Part shown: one piece after another, positions 42,919 to 50,633 of the stretch
Position numbering within the stretch: the first letter of the stretch is position 1
Layout of the letters: each line of letters starts with the position of its first letter
Assembly: GCA_040389445.1 (NCBI GenBank)
Contig: JAZJZX010000012.1
Coordinates: 1 to 64,000 of the forward strand
DNA: 64,000 nt
Reading direction: 5' to 3'
Source: UBA5189 sp040389445
GTDB taxonomy: Bacteria > Chloroflexota > Limnocylindria > Limnocylindrales > CSP1-4
Notes under the pieces: model-generated
Told to the model about the DNA's origin: nothing
Seen by the model: only the letters and a program-made list of their open reading frames with translations
The model's database searches: none
Position numbers and translations under genes: made by a program

Positions 42919-44202
42919 GTGTTTGAGTCCCTGCTCAACGCCTTTCGCGCGCCGGATATCCGGCGACGACTGCTGTTCGTCCTGGGGATCCTCGTGGTCT
43001 ACCGGCTCCTCGCGCAGGTCCCGCTTCCGGGCGTCGACCGTGCCCAGCTGGCGGCATTCTTCGAGAGGAACTCCGCATTCGGGATCATCGACCTGTTCGC
43101 GGGCGGCGGTCTGTCCCAGCTGTCCGTCGTCGGCCTGGCGATGAACCCGTACATCAACGCCTCGATCATCATGCAACTCATGCAGGGGGTCATCCCCTCG
43201 CTCCAGGCGCTGAGTCGCGAGGGCGAGTACGGACGCCAGAAGCTCAACCAGTACACCCGCTACCTGACGATCCCGATGGCGTTCCTGCAGGCATTCGGGA
43301 TTCTGTCTGCGCTGAACGCGGACGGAATCATCATCGGCGGGTTCGGGCTTGGCAACGCGATGTCGTGGGTGCAGATGGTCTCGATGGTCGCCGGCGCTGT
43401 CGTCCTCATGTGGCTCGGCGAGCTGATCACCGAGAAGGGGATCGGCAACGGCATCAGCTTCATCATCTTCGCCGGCATCGTCAGCCGTGCGCCCGCAGCC
43501 GTCACCGGCCTGCTCGGGAGCGGCCAGCAAATCCGGGACGTCGTCCTGTTCGCCCTGCTGGCGATCGTTGCCGTGGCGGTGATCATCTACATCCAGGAGG
43601 GCCAGCGCCGCATCCCCGTCCAGTACGCGAGCCGCGTCCGCGGGCGGCGGATGTACCAGGGAGGGCAGACCTTCCTGCCCCTCCGGGTCAACCTCGCCGG
43701 CGTCATTCCGATCATCTTTGCCGTGTCGATCCTGCAGTTCCCGGCCCAGCTGGCCCTGTACTTCTCGTATTCGGCCGTGCAGGGCGTCAGGGACGTGGCC
43801 ACGGCCATCGCCAACTTCCTGTCTTCGACGACGCCCCAGTACGCGCTCATGTACTTCCTGCTCACCATCGGATTCACCTACTTCTACACGGCGTTCACCT
43901 TCAAGCCGGACGAGACCGCGGAACAGCTGCGCAAGAACGGCGGCTTCATTCCCGGCATTCGGCCCGGCCGCCCGACCCAGGATTACCTCGCCCGGGTCGT
44001 GTCGCGGATCACCATCGCCGGGGCGCTGTTCCTCGGGACCGTGGCCGTGGCTCCGGTGCTCGCGGGTGTCCTGGACCCATCGCTCCAGGGCTTCGCCCTC
44101 GGTGGTACGGGACTCCTGATCGTCGTGTCGGTCGTGGTCGAAACCATGAAGCAGATCGAGGCGCAACTGATGATGCGCAACTACGAGGGCTTCATCCGGT
44201 GA
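42919..44202 (+). CDS. secY: Preprotein translocase subunit SecY
   Basis: The 427-aa protein is the protein-conducting channel of the cytoplasmic membrane. About ten transmembrane helices are recognisable, with the plug region GGGLSQLSVVGLAMNPYINA, and the cytoplasmic loops QEGQRRIPVQYASRVRGRRM and GFIPGIRPGRPTQDYL. GTG start at 42919. The stop overlaps adk by 4 nt (GTGA). The order rplO-secY-adk-map-infA-rpmJ is the Gram-positive arrangement. Confidence 0.98.
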   Translation: MFESLLNAFRAPDIRRRLLFVLGILVVYRLLAQVPLPGVDRAQLAAFFERNSAFGIIDLFAGGGLSQLSVVGLAMNPYINASIIMQLMQGVIPSLQALSREGEYGRQKLNQYTRYLTIPMAFLQAFGILSALNADGIIIGGFGLGNAMSWVQMVSMVAGAVVLMWLGELITEKGIGNGISFIIFAGIVSRAPAAVTGLLGSGQQIRDVVLFALLAIVAVAVIIYIQEGQRRIPVQYASRVRGRRMYQGGQTFLPLRVNLAGVIPIIFAVSILQFPAQLALYFSYSAVQGVRDVATAIANFLSSTTPQYALMYFLLTIGFTYFYTAFTFKPDETAEQLRKNGGFIPGIRPGRPTQDYLARVVSRITIAGALFLGTVAVAPVLAGVLDPSLQGFALGGTGLLIVVSVVVETMKQIEAQLMMRNYEGFIR

Positions 44203-44879
44203 TCATCGTCGTGCTGCTCGGCGCCCCAGGCGCCGGGAAGGGCACGCAGGCGGCGGTGCTTCGGGACCGCCTCGGGATCCCGCACATCGCAACGGGTGAC
44301 CTCTTTCGTGCCGCGATCCGCAACGCCACGCCCGTCGGCCTCGAGGCCAGGACCTACATGGACGCCGGTCAATTGGTGCCCGATGAGGTCACCATCCGCA
44401 TGCTCGAGGAGCGTCTCGGGCATCCCGACGCCCTGGTCGGGGCCATCCTCGACGGATTCCCGCGGACGGCCGTCCAGGCCGCATCCCTCGATGCGTTCCT
44501 CGCCTCGCACGGCACCGCGGTGAACGCCGCACTCCTCATCGACGTGCCGCCCGAGGATCTCGTCGAGCGCCTGTCCGGGCGGCGCGTTTGCGAGTCCGCG
44601 GGGCACCTGTTCCACGTGCGGTTGAACCCGCCCCGCGTCGCGGGCATCTGCGATGTTGACGGGTCGCCGCTCATCCAGCGCGCCGACGACACGCCAGCCA
44701 CCATTCGCGCCCGGCTCAGCGGCACCCTGGATGATCTCTCGGATGTCGAGGCCCACTACCGGCGGACATCCGCCCTTCGAATCGTCGACGGTCGACGCCC
44801 GATCCCTGAAGTGTCCGCCGGACTGCTTGCGGCGCTCGGGTTCGGAGAGCTGGATCCGGCACCGGCCGGCAGGGCCTGA
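44199..44879 (+). CDS. adk: Adenylate kinase
   Basis: The 226-aa protein interconverts ATP, ADP and AMP. P-loop GAPGAGKGTQ (residues 8-17), the AMP-binding ATGDLFRAAI and GFPRT motifs, and the LID region (about 126-165) with RRVCESAGHLFH and GICDVDGSPLIQRADD are present. The zinc ligands of the LID are incomplete: Cys131, Cys151 and Asp154 remain but Ala134 stands where the second Cys is expected. GTG at 44199 overlaps secY; the reading from further upstream is out of frame with SecY and is not coding. Confidence 0.96.
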   Translation: MIIVVLLGAPGAGKGTQAAVLRDRLGIPHIATGDLFRAAIRNATPVGLEARTYMDAGQLVPDEVTIRMLEERLGHPDALVGAILDGFPRTAVQAASLDAFLASHGTAVNAALLIDVPPEDLVERLSGRRVCESAGHLFHVRLNPPRVAGICDVDGSPLIQRADDTPATIRARLSGTLDDLSDVEAHYRRTSALRIVDGRRPIPEVSAGLLAALGFGELDPAPAGRA

Positions 44880-44885
44880 ACGGCC

Positions 44886-45662
44886 ATGGTGTCACGCAAG
44901 TCAAGGCGGGAGATCGACAAGATGCGGGTCGCCGGACGCGTCGTCGCGGAGGTCCTCGCCCTGATCGAATCCGAGCTCAAGCCGGGGGTGTCCACCGGTC
45001 ACCTGGACAGACTGGCGGAGCAGCACATTCGTGCGGCGGGCGGCACGCCTTCCTTCAAGGGCTACCTCGGCGGCGGAAAGTACGGGCGGGGCCCGAACGC
45101 GTTTCCGGCCAGCACCTGTATCTCCCTGGACACCGAGGTCGTGCACGGCATCCCGGGCGATCGCCTGATCCGTGAGGGTCAGATCGTCTCCGTGGACGTG
45201 GGGGCCATCGTGGACGGGTGGCACGGCGATGCGGCCCGGACCTTCATCGTCGGCGCGGCCACAGCCGAGGTCCAGGACCTGGTCACGGCGACGCAGCTTG
45301 CGATGATGGCCGGCATTGCCGCGGCGAGATCGGGCGGGCGGGTCGGCGACATCTCGGCCGCCGTCGAGGACATCGGGACGCAGGCCGGGTACGGCATCGT
45401 GCGCCAGTTCGTCGGTCACGGGATCGGGACCGAGATGCATCAGGATCCGCAGATTCCGAACTATCGGACCGGATATCGGGGCATGGAACTGCAACCCGGC
45501 ATGTGCCTGGCGATCGAGCCGATGTTCACCCTGGGAGGCGGCGAAGTCCAGGTGATGCCGGACCACTGGACGGTGGTCACCGCGGATGGGTCGCTCGCCG
45601 CACATTTCGAGCACACCATTGCCGTAACCGAGCACGGTCCGGAGATCCTGACGACTGTCTGA
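44886..45662 (+). CDS. map: Methionine aminopeptidase, type I
   Basis: The 258-aa metallopeptidase removes N-terminal Met from new proteins. All metal ligands of the family are present: Asp104 (VSVDVG), Asp115 (HGD), His178 (FVGHGIG), Glu211 (LAIEPMF) and Glu242 (HFEHT). No N-terminal SH3-like or zinc extension is present. The stop codon lies inside the left arm of a 10-bp hairpin that may end the transcript. Confidence 0.97.
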   Translation: MVSRKSRREIDKMRVAGRVVAEVLALIESELKPGVSTGHLDRLAEQHIRAAGGTPSFKGYLGGGKYGRGPNAFPASTCISLDTEVVHGIPGDRLIREGQIVSVDVGAIVDGWHGDAARTFIVGAATAEVQDLVTATQLAMMAGIAAARSGGRVGDISAAVEDIGTQAGYGIVRQFVGHGIGTEMHQDPQIPNYRTGYRGMELQPGMCLAIEPMFTLGGGEVQVMPDHWTVVTADGSLAAHFEHTIAVTEHGPEILTTV

Positions 45663-45684
45663 CTCGGGCTTGCTCGAGTCAGAC
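45657..45684 (+). terminator. Hairpin at the map stop codon, possible terminator
   Basis: GTCTGACTCG (45657-45666) and CGAGTCAGAC (45675-45684) form a perfect 10-bp stem with an 8-nt loop, followed by TATTTCTG, which is only partly T-rich. The map stop codon is in the left arm. It separates the spc group from the infA-rpmJ-alpha group. Confidence 0.55.
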
Positions 45685-45699
45685 TATTTCTGATACGCT
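45670..45699 (+). promoter_or_regulatory. putative promoter of infA and the alpha operon
   Basis: TTGCTC (45670-45675), an 18-bp spacer and TGA-TACGCT with hexamer 45694-45699, an extended -10. The -35 falls in the loop and right arm of the map hairpin. The start site would be near 45706, about 57 nt before infA. Confidence 0.5.
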
Positions 45700-45762
45700 A
45701 CGCGTTCGTGTGTCGGCCCGCCGGGCCGGCACTCGCCGTGAGAAAGGGACGCAGCACCGCCC

Positions 45763-45981
45763 GTGGCCAAGCGAGACGCGATCGAAGTAGAGGGAACGGT
45801 TCTTGAGCCGCTCCCAAACACCATGTTCGCCATCGAACTTGAGAACGGTCACCGGGTGCTGGCCCACATCTCCGGCAAGCTTCGGATGAACTTCATCCGA
45901 ATTCTGCCGGGGGACCGTGTTCGGGTCGAACTATCTCCGTACGACCTGACCCGCGGTCGTATCACGTACCGACTGAAGTAA
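45763..45981 (+). CDS. infA: Translation initiation factor IF-1
   Basis: The 72-aa single S1/OB-fold protein binds the 30S A site during initiation. It matches the family end to end: MAKRDAIEVEGTVLEPLPNT, FAIELENGHRVLAHISGKLR, MNFIRILPGDRVRVELSPYD, LTRGRITYRLK. GTG at 45763 has AGAAAGGGA about 12 nt upstream. The 100-nt spacer before it contains a terminator-like hairpin and a promoter. Confidence 0.98.
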   Translation: MAKRDAIEVEGTVLEPLPNTMFAIELENGHRVLAHISGKLRMNFIRILPGDRVRVELSPYDLTRGRITYRLK

Positions 45982-46027
45982 TCATCATCGTCCGGCTGCC
46001 TGGGCAGCCTCCAAGACCGAGGATCCG

Positions 46028-46141
46028 TTGAAAGTCAGAGCCTCCATCAAGGCGCGCTGCGACAACTGCAAGGTGATTCGCCGCCATGGAACCGTGATGG
46101 TCATCTGCACGAACCCGAAGCACAAGCAACGGCAGGGGTAA
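46028..46141 (+). CDS. rpmJ: 50S ribosomal protein L36 (zinc-binding form)
   Basis: The 37-aa protein starts with TTG at 46028 (GAGG 6 nt upstream) and reads LKVRASIKARCDNCKVIRRH then GTVMVICTNPKHKQRQG. The zinc ligands Cys11, Cys14, Cys27 and His32 are all present, so this is the C+ form. It lies between infA and rpsM, its normal place, and is too short for routine ORF calling. Confidence 0.95.
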   Translation: MKVRASIKARCDNCKVIRRHGTVMVICTNPKHKQRQG

Positions 46142-46149
46142 GCAGACCG

Positions 46150-46527
46150 ATGGCACGCATCGCCGGCATCGACATCCCGCGTGAGAAGCGCGTGGAGGTG
46201 GCACTCACCTACATCTTCGGGATCGGCCTGCCCACCTCGCAGAAGATCCTGACACAGACGAACGTCAACGGAGATACCCGGGTCCGCGATCTGACGGAAG
46301 AGCAGGTCAACCGGCTGCGGGAACTCATCGACCGCCGCTTCAAGGTCGAAGGTGACCTCCGCCGCGAGGTGGCCCTCAACGTGAAGCGCCTGATCGAGAT
46401 CGGCTCATACCGGGGCCTCCGCCATCGGCGGAACCTGCCGGTGCGCGGCCAGCGAACCAAGACCAACGCCCGGCAGCGGCGCGGACCGAAGAAGACGGTC
46501 GGCGCGCGTCGCAAGGCCACCAAGTAG
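46150..46527 (+). CDS. rpsM: 30S ribosomal protein S13
   Basis: The 125-aa head protein contacts tRNA and forms bridges with the 50S subunit. MARIAGIDIPREKRVEVALT, the helix-hairpin-helix YIFGIGLPTSQKIL and the C-terminal RGLRHRRNLPVRGQRTKTNA with basic tail RRGPKKTVGARRKATK are standard. It begins 8 nt after rpmJ. Confidence 0.97.
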   Translation: MARIAGIDIPREKRVEVALTYIFGIGLPTSQKILTQTNVNGDTRVRDLTEEQVNRLRELIDRRFKVEGDLRREVALNVKRLIEIGSYRGLRHRRNLPVRGQRTKTNARQRRGPKKTVGARRKATK

Positions 46528-46548
46528 CAACGAGGGACTTCGAAACGC

Positions 46549-46944
46549 ATGGCTGAACGGAAGCGGGCCGTCAAGCAACGGCGCCGGGAAAAGAAGAACG
46601 TGCCCCAGGGGCACGTCCACGTCCAGGCGACGTTCAACAACACGATCATCACGATCACGGACCTGTCGGGTGCCGTGATCAGCTGGGGTTCGGCCGGCGT
46701 GGCCGGTTTCAAGGGCTCCCGCAAGAGCACGCCGTACGCGGCCGCCATGTCGGCCGAGATCGCTGCCCGCAAGGCGATGGAGCACGGCATGCGCCAGGTC
46801 GAGGTCTACGTGAAGGGTCCGGGCGCCGGTCGCGAGCAGGCAGTCCGCTCGCTCCAGACCGCCGGTCTTGAGGTCACGGCGATCACGGACGTGACGCCAA
46901 TCCCGCACAACGGATGCCGCCCGCCCAAGCGGCGCCGGGTCTGA
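46549..46944 (+). CDS. rpsK: 30S ribosomal protein S11
   Basis: The 131-aa platform protein shows VHVQATFNNTIITITDLSGA, SAGVAGFKGSRKSTPYAAAM, VYVKGPGAGREQAVRSLQTA and the C-terminal DVTPIPHNGCRPPKRRRV, including the Asn-Gly of the isoaspartate site known in E. coli. It lies 21 nt after rpsM. Confidence 0.97.
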   Translation: MAERKRAVKQRRREKKNVPQGHVHVQATFNNTIITITDLSGAVISWGSAGVAGFKGSRKSTPYAAAMSAEIAARKAMEHGMRQVEVYVKGPGAGREQAVRSLQTAGLEVTAITDVTPIPHNGCRPPKRRRV

Positions 46945-46960
46945 GCGGAGACAGGAACGA

Positions 46961-47587
46961 ATGGCCAGATACACCGAAGCCGTCTGCCGCCTGTGCCGTC
47001 GGGAGGGCGCCAAGCTCTTCCTGAAGGGCACCCGGTGCTATTCCAAGAAGTGTGCCTTTGAGCGCCGCCCGAGTCCGCCCGGCCAGCACGGCGTACGCCG
47101 TCGCAAGATGGGCGACTTCGGGATCCAGCTGCGCGAGAAGCAGAAGGTCCGACGGGTCTACTCCGTGCTCGAGCGGCAATTCCACAACTACTTCGTGGTC
47201 GCCGAGCACCAGGACGGCGTGACCGGCGAGAACCTCCTCAGGTGCCTCGAGACGCGGCTGGACAATGTGGTCTTCCGCCTCGGCTTCGCGTCGTCCCGCG
47301 CCCAGGCGCGCCAACTGGTGACGCACGGCCATTTCACCGTCAACGGCGTCCCGACGGACATCCCTTCCTACGTCACCAAGCCGGGTGATCGGATCGAGGT
47401 GCGTGCGTCTCGTCGTGAACTCGAGCCGTTCAAGAATGCCAAGGAAACACTTCGCTCACATCAGGCGCCCGAGTGGCTCGGCATTGAGCCGGCCCGTCTG
47501 GCCGGCAGCGTCCTGAGCCTTCCCCGACGCGACCAAATGCCGCTCGATCTCAACGAGCAGCTCGTGGTCGAGTTCTACTCGAGGTAA
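46961..47587 (+). CDS. rpsD: 30S ribosomal protein S4 (zinc-binding form)
   Basis: The 208-aa primary assembly protein has an N-terminal four-Cys zinc site (Cys9, 12, 26, 31 in AVCRLCRREG and RCYSKKC), the form absent from B. subtilis and E. coli. The S4 RNA-binding domain (about 97-160) contains RLDNVVFRLGFASSRAQARQ and GHFTVNGVPTDIPSY. In many bacteria it represses its own operon. It lies between rpsK and rpoA as usual. Confidence 0.97.
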   Translation: MARYTEAVCRLCRREGAKLFLKGTRCYSKKCAFERRPSPPGQHGVRRRKMGDFGIQLREKQKVRRVYSVLERQFHNYFVVAEHQDGVTGENLLRCLETRLDNVVFRLGFASSRAQARQLVTHGHFTVNGVPTDIPSYVTKPGDRIEVRASRRELEPFKNAKETLRSHQAPEWLGIEPARLAGSVLSLPRRDQMPLDLNEQLVVEFYSR

Positions 47588-47596
47588 CCCCATCCC

Positions 47597-48598
47597 ATGA
47601 TTGAAGTCGAGAGCCCGCAGATCGAGCCCGTCGAGGAAGTCGGCACGTACGGCAAGTACGAGGCCGGCCCGCTCCAGGCAGGCTACGGCGTCACCCTCGG
47701 AAACGCGCTTCGCCGTGTACTCCTGTCGTCCCTCGAGGGCGCTGCCGTGACGTCGATCCAGATCCGTGACGTCTACCAGGAGTTCTCGACGATCCCCGGG
47801 GTGAAGGAAGACGTCACCCAGATCGTTCTCAACGTCAAGAAGCTCCGCCTGAAGAGTTTTGCGACCCATCCGGTGCAGCTCCGACTCAACAAGAGCGGGG
47901 CGGGACCGGTGCTCGCGGCCGACCTCGTTGAATCCGCCGATGTCGAGATCGTGAATCCGGAACTCGTCCTGATGACGCTCGACGCGGACGACGTGACCAT
48001 TGAGATGGACCTCACCGTCGAACGCGGCGTCGGGTATCTCGGCGCGGAGCGGGCGGAAGCCCTGCCGATCGGTGTCATCGCGGTCGACGCGATCTTCGCC
48101 CCGGTCCGGAAGGTCAACTACTGGGTCGAGAGCATGCGCGTCGGGCAGGTGACCAACTTCGACAAGCTCACCATCGAGATCGAGACGGACGGAAGCCTCA
48201 GCCCGGAGGAGGCGCTCAGCCGTTCCGCGCAGATGCTGATGGATCAGTTCCGTCCCTTCGTCACCATTGGTCAGGTGCCGCTCCACGACGATCGCGGCGC
48301 AGCCGGCGTGCCGCAGCTTCCTCCGAACATGCTGGACATGCCCATCGAGGAGCTCGACCTGCCGATGCGGGCGTACAACTCCCTCAAGCGGAACAACATC
48401 GTCAAGGTAGGGCAGCTGCTCCAGCTGAAGGACGACGATCTCCTGCGGATGCGGAACTTCGGGAAGAAGTCACTCGACGAAATGAAGGAGCGCCTGACGA
48501 TGCGCGGCTTCATTCTCCCGGAGAGCGAGCCGAGCACGTTCGAGGACGAGGCTGACGGCGACGACGCCGATGTCCCGTTCGAGGGCGAGGACGCCTGA
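47597..48598 (+). CDS. rpoA: RNA polymerase alpha subunit
   Basis: The 333-aa subunit has an N-terminal dimerisation domain (GYGVTLGNALRRVLLSSLEG, VTSIQIRDVYQEFSTIPGVK) and a C-terminal DNA-binding domain with the ELDLPMRAYNSLKRNNIVKV and NFGKKSLDEMKERL helices. About 25 acidic residues follow the CTD. ATG at 47597 is 9 nt after rpsD, whose stop lies within the GAGGTAA ribosome-binding region. Confidence 0.98.
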   Translation: MIEVESPQIEPVEEVGTYGKYEAGPLQAGYGVTLGNALRRVLLSSLEGAAVTSIQIRDVYQEFSTIPGVKEDVTQIVLNVKKLRLKSFATHPVQLRLNKSGAGPVLAADLVESADVEIVNPELVLMTLDADDVTIEMDLTVERGVGYLGAERAEALPIGVIAVDAIFAPVRKVNYWVESMRVGQVTNFDKLTIEIETDGSLSPEEALSRSAQMLMDQFRPFVTIGQVPLHDDRGAAGVPQLPPNMLDMPIEELDLPMRAYNSLKRNNIVKVGQLLQLKDDDLLRMRNFGKKSLDEMKERLTMRGFILPESEPSTFEDEADGDDADVPFEGEDA

Positions 48599-48599
48599 C

Positions 48600-48953
48600 A
48601 TGGCGCACCGAATCGACGGCCGTAAGCTCAGCCGCAAGACCGGGCCCCGCATGGCCCTGTTCAAGAACCTGACCGTATCGATCCTCCGGTACGAGCGCGT
48701 GAAGACGACCGAGGCCAAGGCCAAGGAAGTCCAGGGCCGCGTTGAGCACATGATCACGCTGGCCAAGCGAGGCGACCTCGCGGCCCGACGAATGGTCGTT
48801 TCGGCATTCCCGAACGAACCACTCGTCGTCACCAAACTGTTCGACGAGATCGCTCCCAAGTACGCCGATCGAACGTCCGGGTTCACCCGGATCGTGAAGA
48901 TCGGCCTGCGATCGGGCGATGCGGCCGAGATGGTTCAGATCGAGTTGGTCTGA
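48600..48953 (+). CDS. rplQ: 50S ribosomal protein L17
   Basis: The 117-aa protein lies near the tunnel exit. It has MAHRIDGRKLSRKTGPRMAL, FKNLTVSILRYERVKTTEAK and the C-terminal GFTRIVKIGLRSGDAAEMVQ with IELV at the end. It starts 1 nt after the rpoA stop and closes the alpha group. Confidence 0.97.
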   Translation: MAHRIDGRKLSRKTGPRMALFKNLTVSILRYERVKTTEAKAKEVQGRVEHMITLAKRGDLAARRMVVSAFPNEPLVVTKLFDEIAPKYADRTSGFTRIVKIGLRSGDAAEMVQIELV

Positions 48954-49009
48954 CCGTAGACATGAACGCCCGCAGGGGCGTGAACCCTGATGCCCGAGAG
49001 GGTGTCCCC

Positions 49010-49774
49010 GTGCGCTATCGGGCACGGGCTGAATATGACGGCACGGAATTCGCCGGGTTCCAGATTCAACCTGGAGCACGGACGGTCCAGGGGGTGCTGG
49101 AGATCGCGTTGGCCCGCCTGTCAGGTGGAGCCCGACTCCCGGTCGACAGCGCAGGCCGGACCGACGCAGGGGTCCATGCGTCAGGGCAGGTGATCGCATT
49201 CACCTACTCGGGCAGGCTCCAGGCGGCGGCGCTGGCCGAAGCCATCAACGCGCTGCTTCCGCCGGATGTCGCGATTCGCGACCTTCGACGGACGGCTCGG
49301 GGCTTCCATCCTCGCTACGCGGCGCGGTATCGGGAGTACCGCTACACCGTCTGGAACGGACCGCGGAGCCCGCTCCGAGAGCGCACGGCGCTCTGGGTGC
49401 GGAACAGACTGGACACGGATGCGATGGCCCGAGCCGCGCAGGCCTTCGTCGGCCGGCGCGACTTCAGCGCCTTCGGCGGGTCCGATCCGCAGCCGGTCCG
49501 GAACGTACATCATGTTCGGGTTCGGCGGGATGGGCATACGATCACGATCGACGTCCGGGCCGACGCCTTCCTGCGAGGGATGGTCCGGCGCATGGTCGCC
49601 GCCCTTCTCCGGGTTGGGAAGGGAACAATTGAAGAAACTGCGGTCGCAGCGGCACTCGCCGATCGGCGACCGGCCTTTGGCGGAGTAGCCGCTCCGGCCA
49701 GAGGACTCAGCCTTCGGCGTGTCGTCCTGGGACGGCCGTCGGGGCGAACGAGCGGAGAACACGAGGAACGATGA
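49010..49774 (+). CDS. truA: tRNA pseudouridine synthase A
   Basis: The 254-aa enzyme makes pseudouridine at tRNA positions 38-40. The catalytic Asp52 is in AGRTDAGVHASGQV; other blocks are AEYDGTEFAGFQIQPGARTV and the C-terminal RADAFLRGMVRRMVAALLRV. GTG at 49010 is chosen because GAGAGGG lies 7 nt upstream and VRYRARAEYDGT is the family start; an ATG at 48962 would add 16 residues and cannot be excluded. The stop overlaps rplM (ATGA). The rplQ-truA-rplM-rpsI order is common in Gram-positive bacteria. Confidence 0.95.
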   Translation: MRYRARAEYDGTEFAGFQIQPGARTVQGVLEIALARLSGGARLPVDSAGRTDAGVHASGQVIAFTYSGRLQAAALAEAINALLPPDVAIRDLRRTARGFHPRYAARYREYRYTVWNGPRSPLRERTALWVRNRLDTDAMARAAQAFVGRRDFSAFGGSDPQPVRNVHHVRVRRDGHTITIDVRADAFLRGMVRRMVAALLRVGKGTIEETAVAAALADRRPAFGGVAAPARGLSLRRVVLGRPSGRTSGEHEER

Positions 49775-50202
49775 ACGCCAAGACCTATACGGCCCGGGAA
49801 AGCGAGATCGAGCGACGATGGTTCGTCGTTGACGCGACGGGTCAGACGCTGGGCCGCATCGCGACCCAGGTAGCGCGCGTCCTGTCCGGGAAGAACAAAC
49901 CCACCTACACGGCCCACCTGGACACGGGCGACCACGTCATCATCCTCAACGCCTCCAAGGTGGCCGTGAGTCGCGACAAGCTGTCCAGCAAGTCCTACGC
50001 GCGCCACAGCGGTCATCCGCAGGGGTTCAAGGAGGAGTCGCTCGGGAAGCTGCTCGAGCGACGGCCCGAGGAAGTGCTGCGTCGTGCCGTGAAGGGCATG
50101 ATGCCGCACAACCGGCTGGGGGCCCAGCAACTCCGGAAACTGAAGATCTACGCGGGATCCGACCATCCGCATCAGGCCCAGCGGCCTGAGCCGCTCGCCT
50201 GA
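49771..50202 (+). CDS. rplM: 50S ribosomal protein L13
   Basis: The 143-aa early assembly protein has RRWFVVDATGQTLGRIATQV, GKNKPTYTAHLDTGDHVIIL, KSYARHSGHPQGFKEESLGK and the GMMPHNRLGAQQLRKLKIYA block. The start overlaps truA by 4 nt. rpsI follows after 15 nt with GGAGGAG upstream. Confidence 0.97.
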   Translation: MNAKTYTARESEIERRWFVVDATGQTLGRIATQVARVLSGKNKPTYTAHLDTGDHVIILNASKVAVSRDKLSSKSYARHSGHPQGFKEESLGKLLERRPEEVLRRAVKGMMPHNRLGAQQLRKLKIYAGSDHPHQAQRPEPLA

Positions 50203-50217
50203 CGGAGGAGCCATTTC

Positions 50218-50616
50218 ATGTCTACCCCCACGCTGTTCAACTCCGGGACAGGTCGGCGCAAGACCGCCATCGCGCGCGTCCGGCTGATGCCCGGTGACGG
50301 TGAAATCGTCGTGAACGGGCGCTCGCTGGTCGAGCATTTCGGCAACGCGATCGACGAGAGTGATCTCCGGATGCCCTTCCACGTCACCGGTACGGACGGG
50401 CGCTTCAACGCGATGATCAAGGTCGAGGGAGGCGGGGTCACGGGACAGGCCGGCGCCATCCGCCACGGCATCGCACGGGCGCTGCTGGAGCTCGAGCCCG
50501 AATATCGGCTGTCGCTTCGGCAGGCCGGGCTGCTCACCCGCGATCCGCGGATGAAGGAGCGCAAGAAATTCGGCCTCAAACGAGCTCGCAAGGCACCCCA
50601 GTACACGAAGCGCTGA
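50218..50616 (+). CDS. rpsI: 30S ribosomal protein S9
   Basis: The 132-aa protein has a C-terminal tail that touches P-site tRNA, ending in the conserved Lys-Arg (KAPQYTKR). GTGRRKTAIARVRLMPGDGE and GGGVTGQAGAIRHGIARALL are typical, as is LLTRDPRMKERKKFGLKRAR. It ends the ribosomal run; argF starts 17 nt later on the same strand. Confidence 0.97.
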   Translation: MSTPTLFNSGTGRRKTAIARVRLMPGDGEIVVNGRSLVEHFGNAIDESDLRMPFHVTGTDGRFNAMIKVEGGGVTGQAGAIRHGIARALLELEPEYRLSLRQAGLLTRDPRMKERKKFGLKRARKAPQYTKR

Positions 50617-50633
50617 TTGGGGGACGGGACGCC

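Noticed and set aside
48962..49009. Earlier ATG of truA
   Set aside because: Possible, but the family start and a good ribosome-binding site favour GTG 49010.
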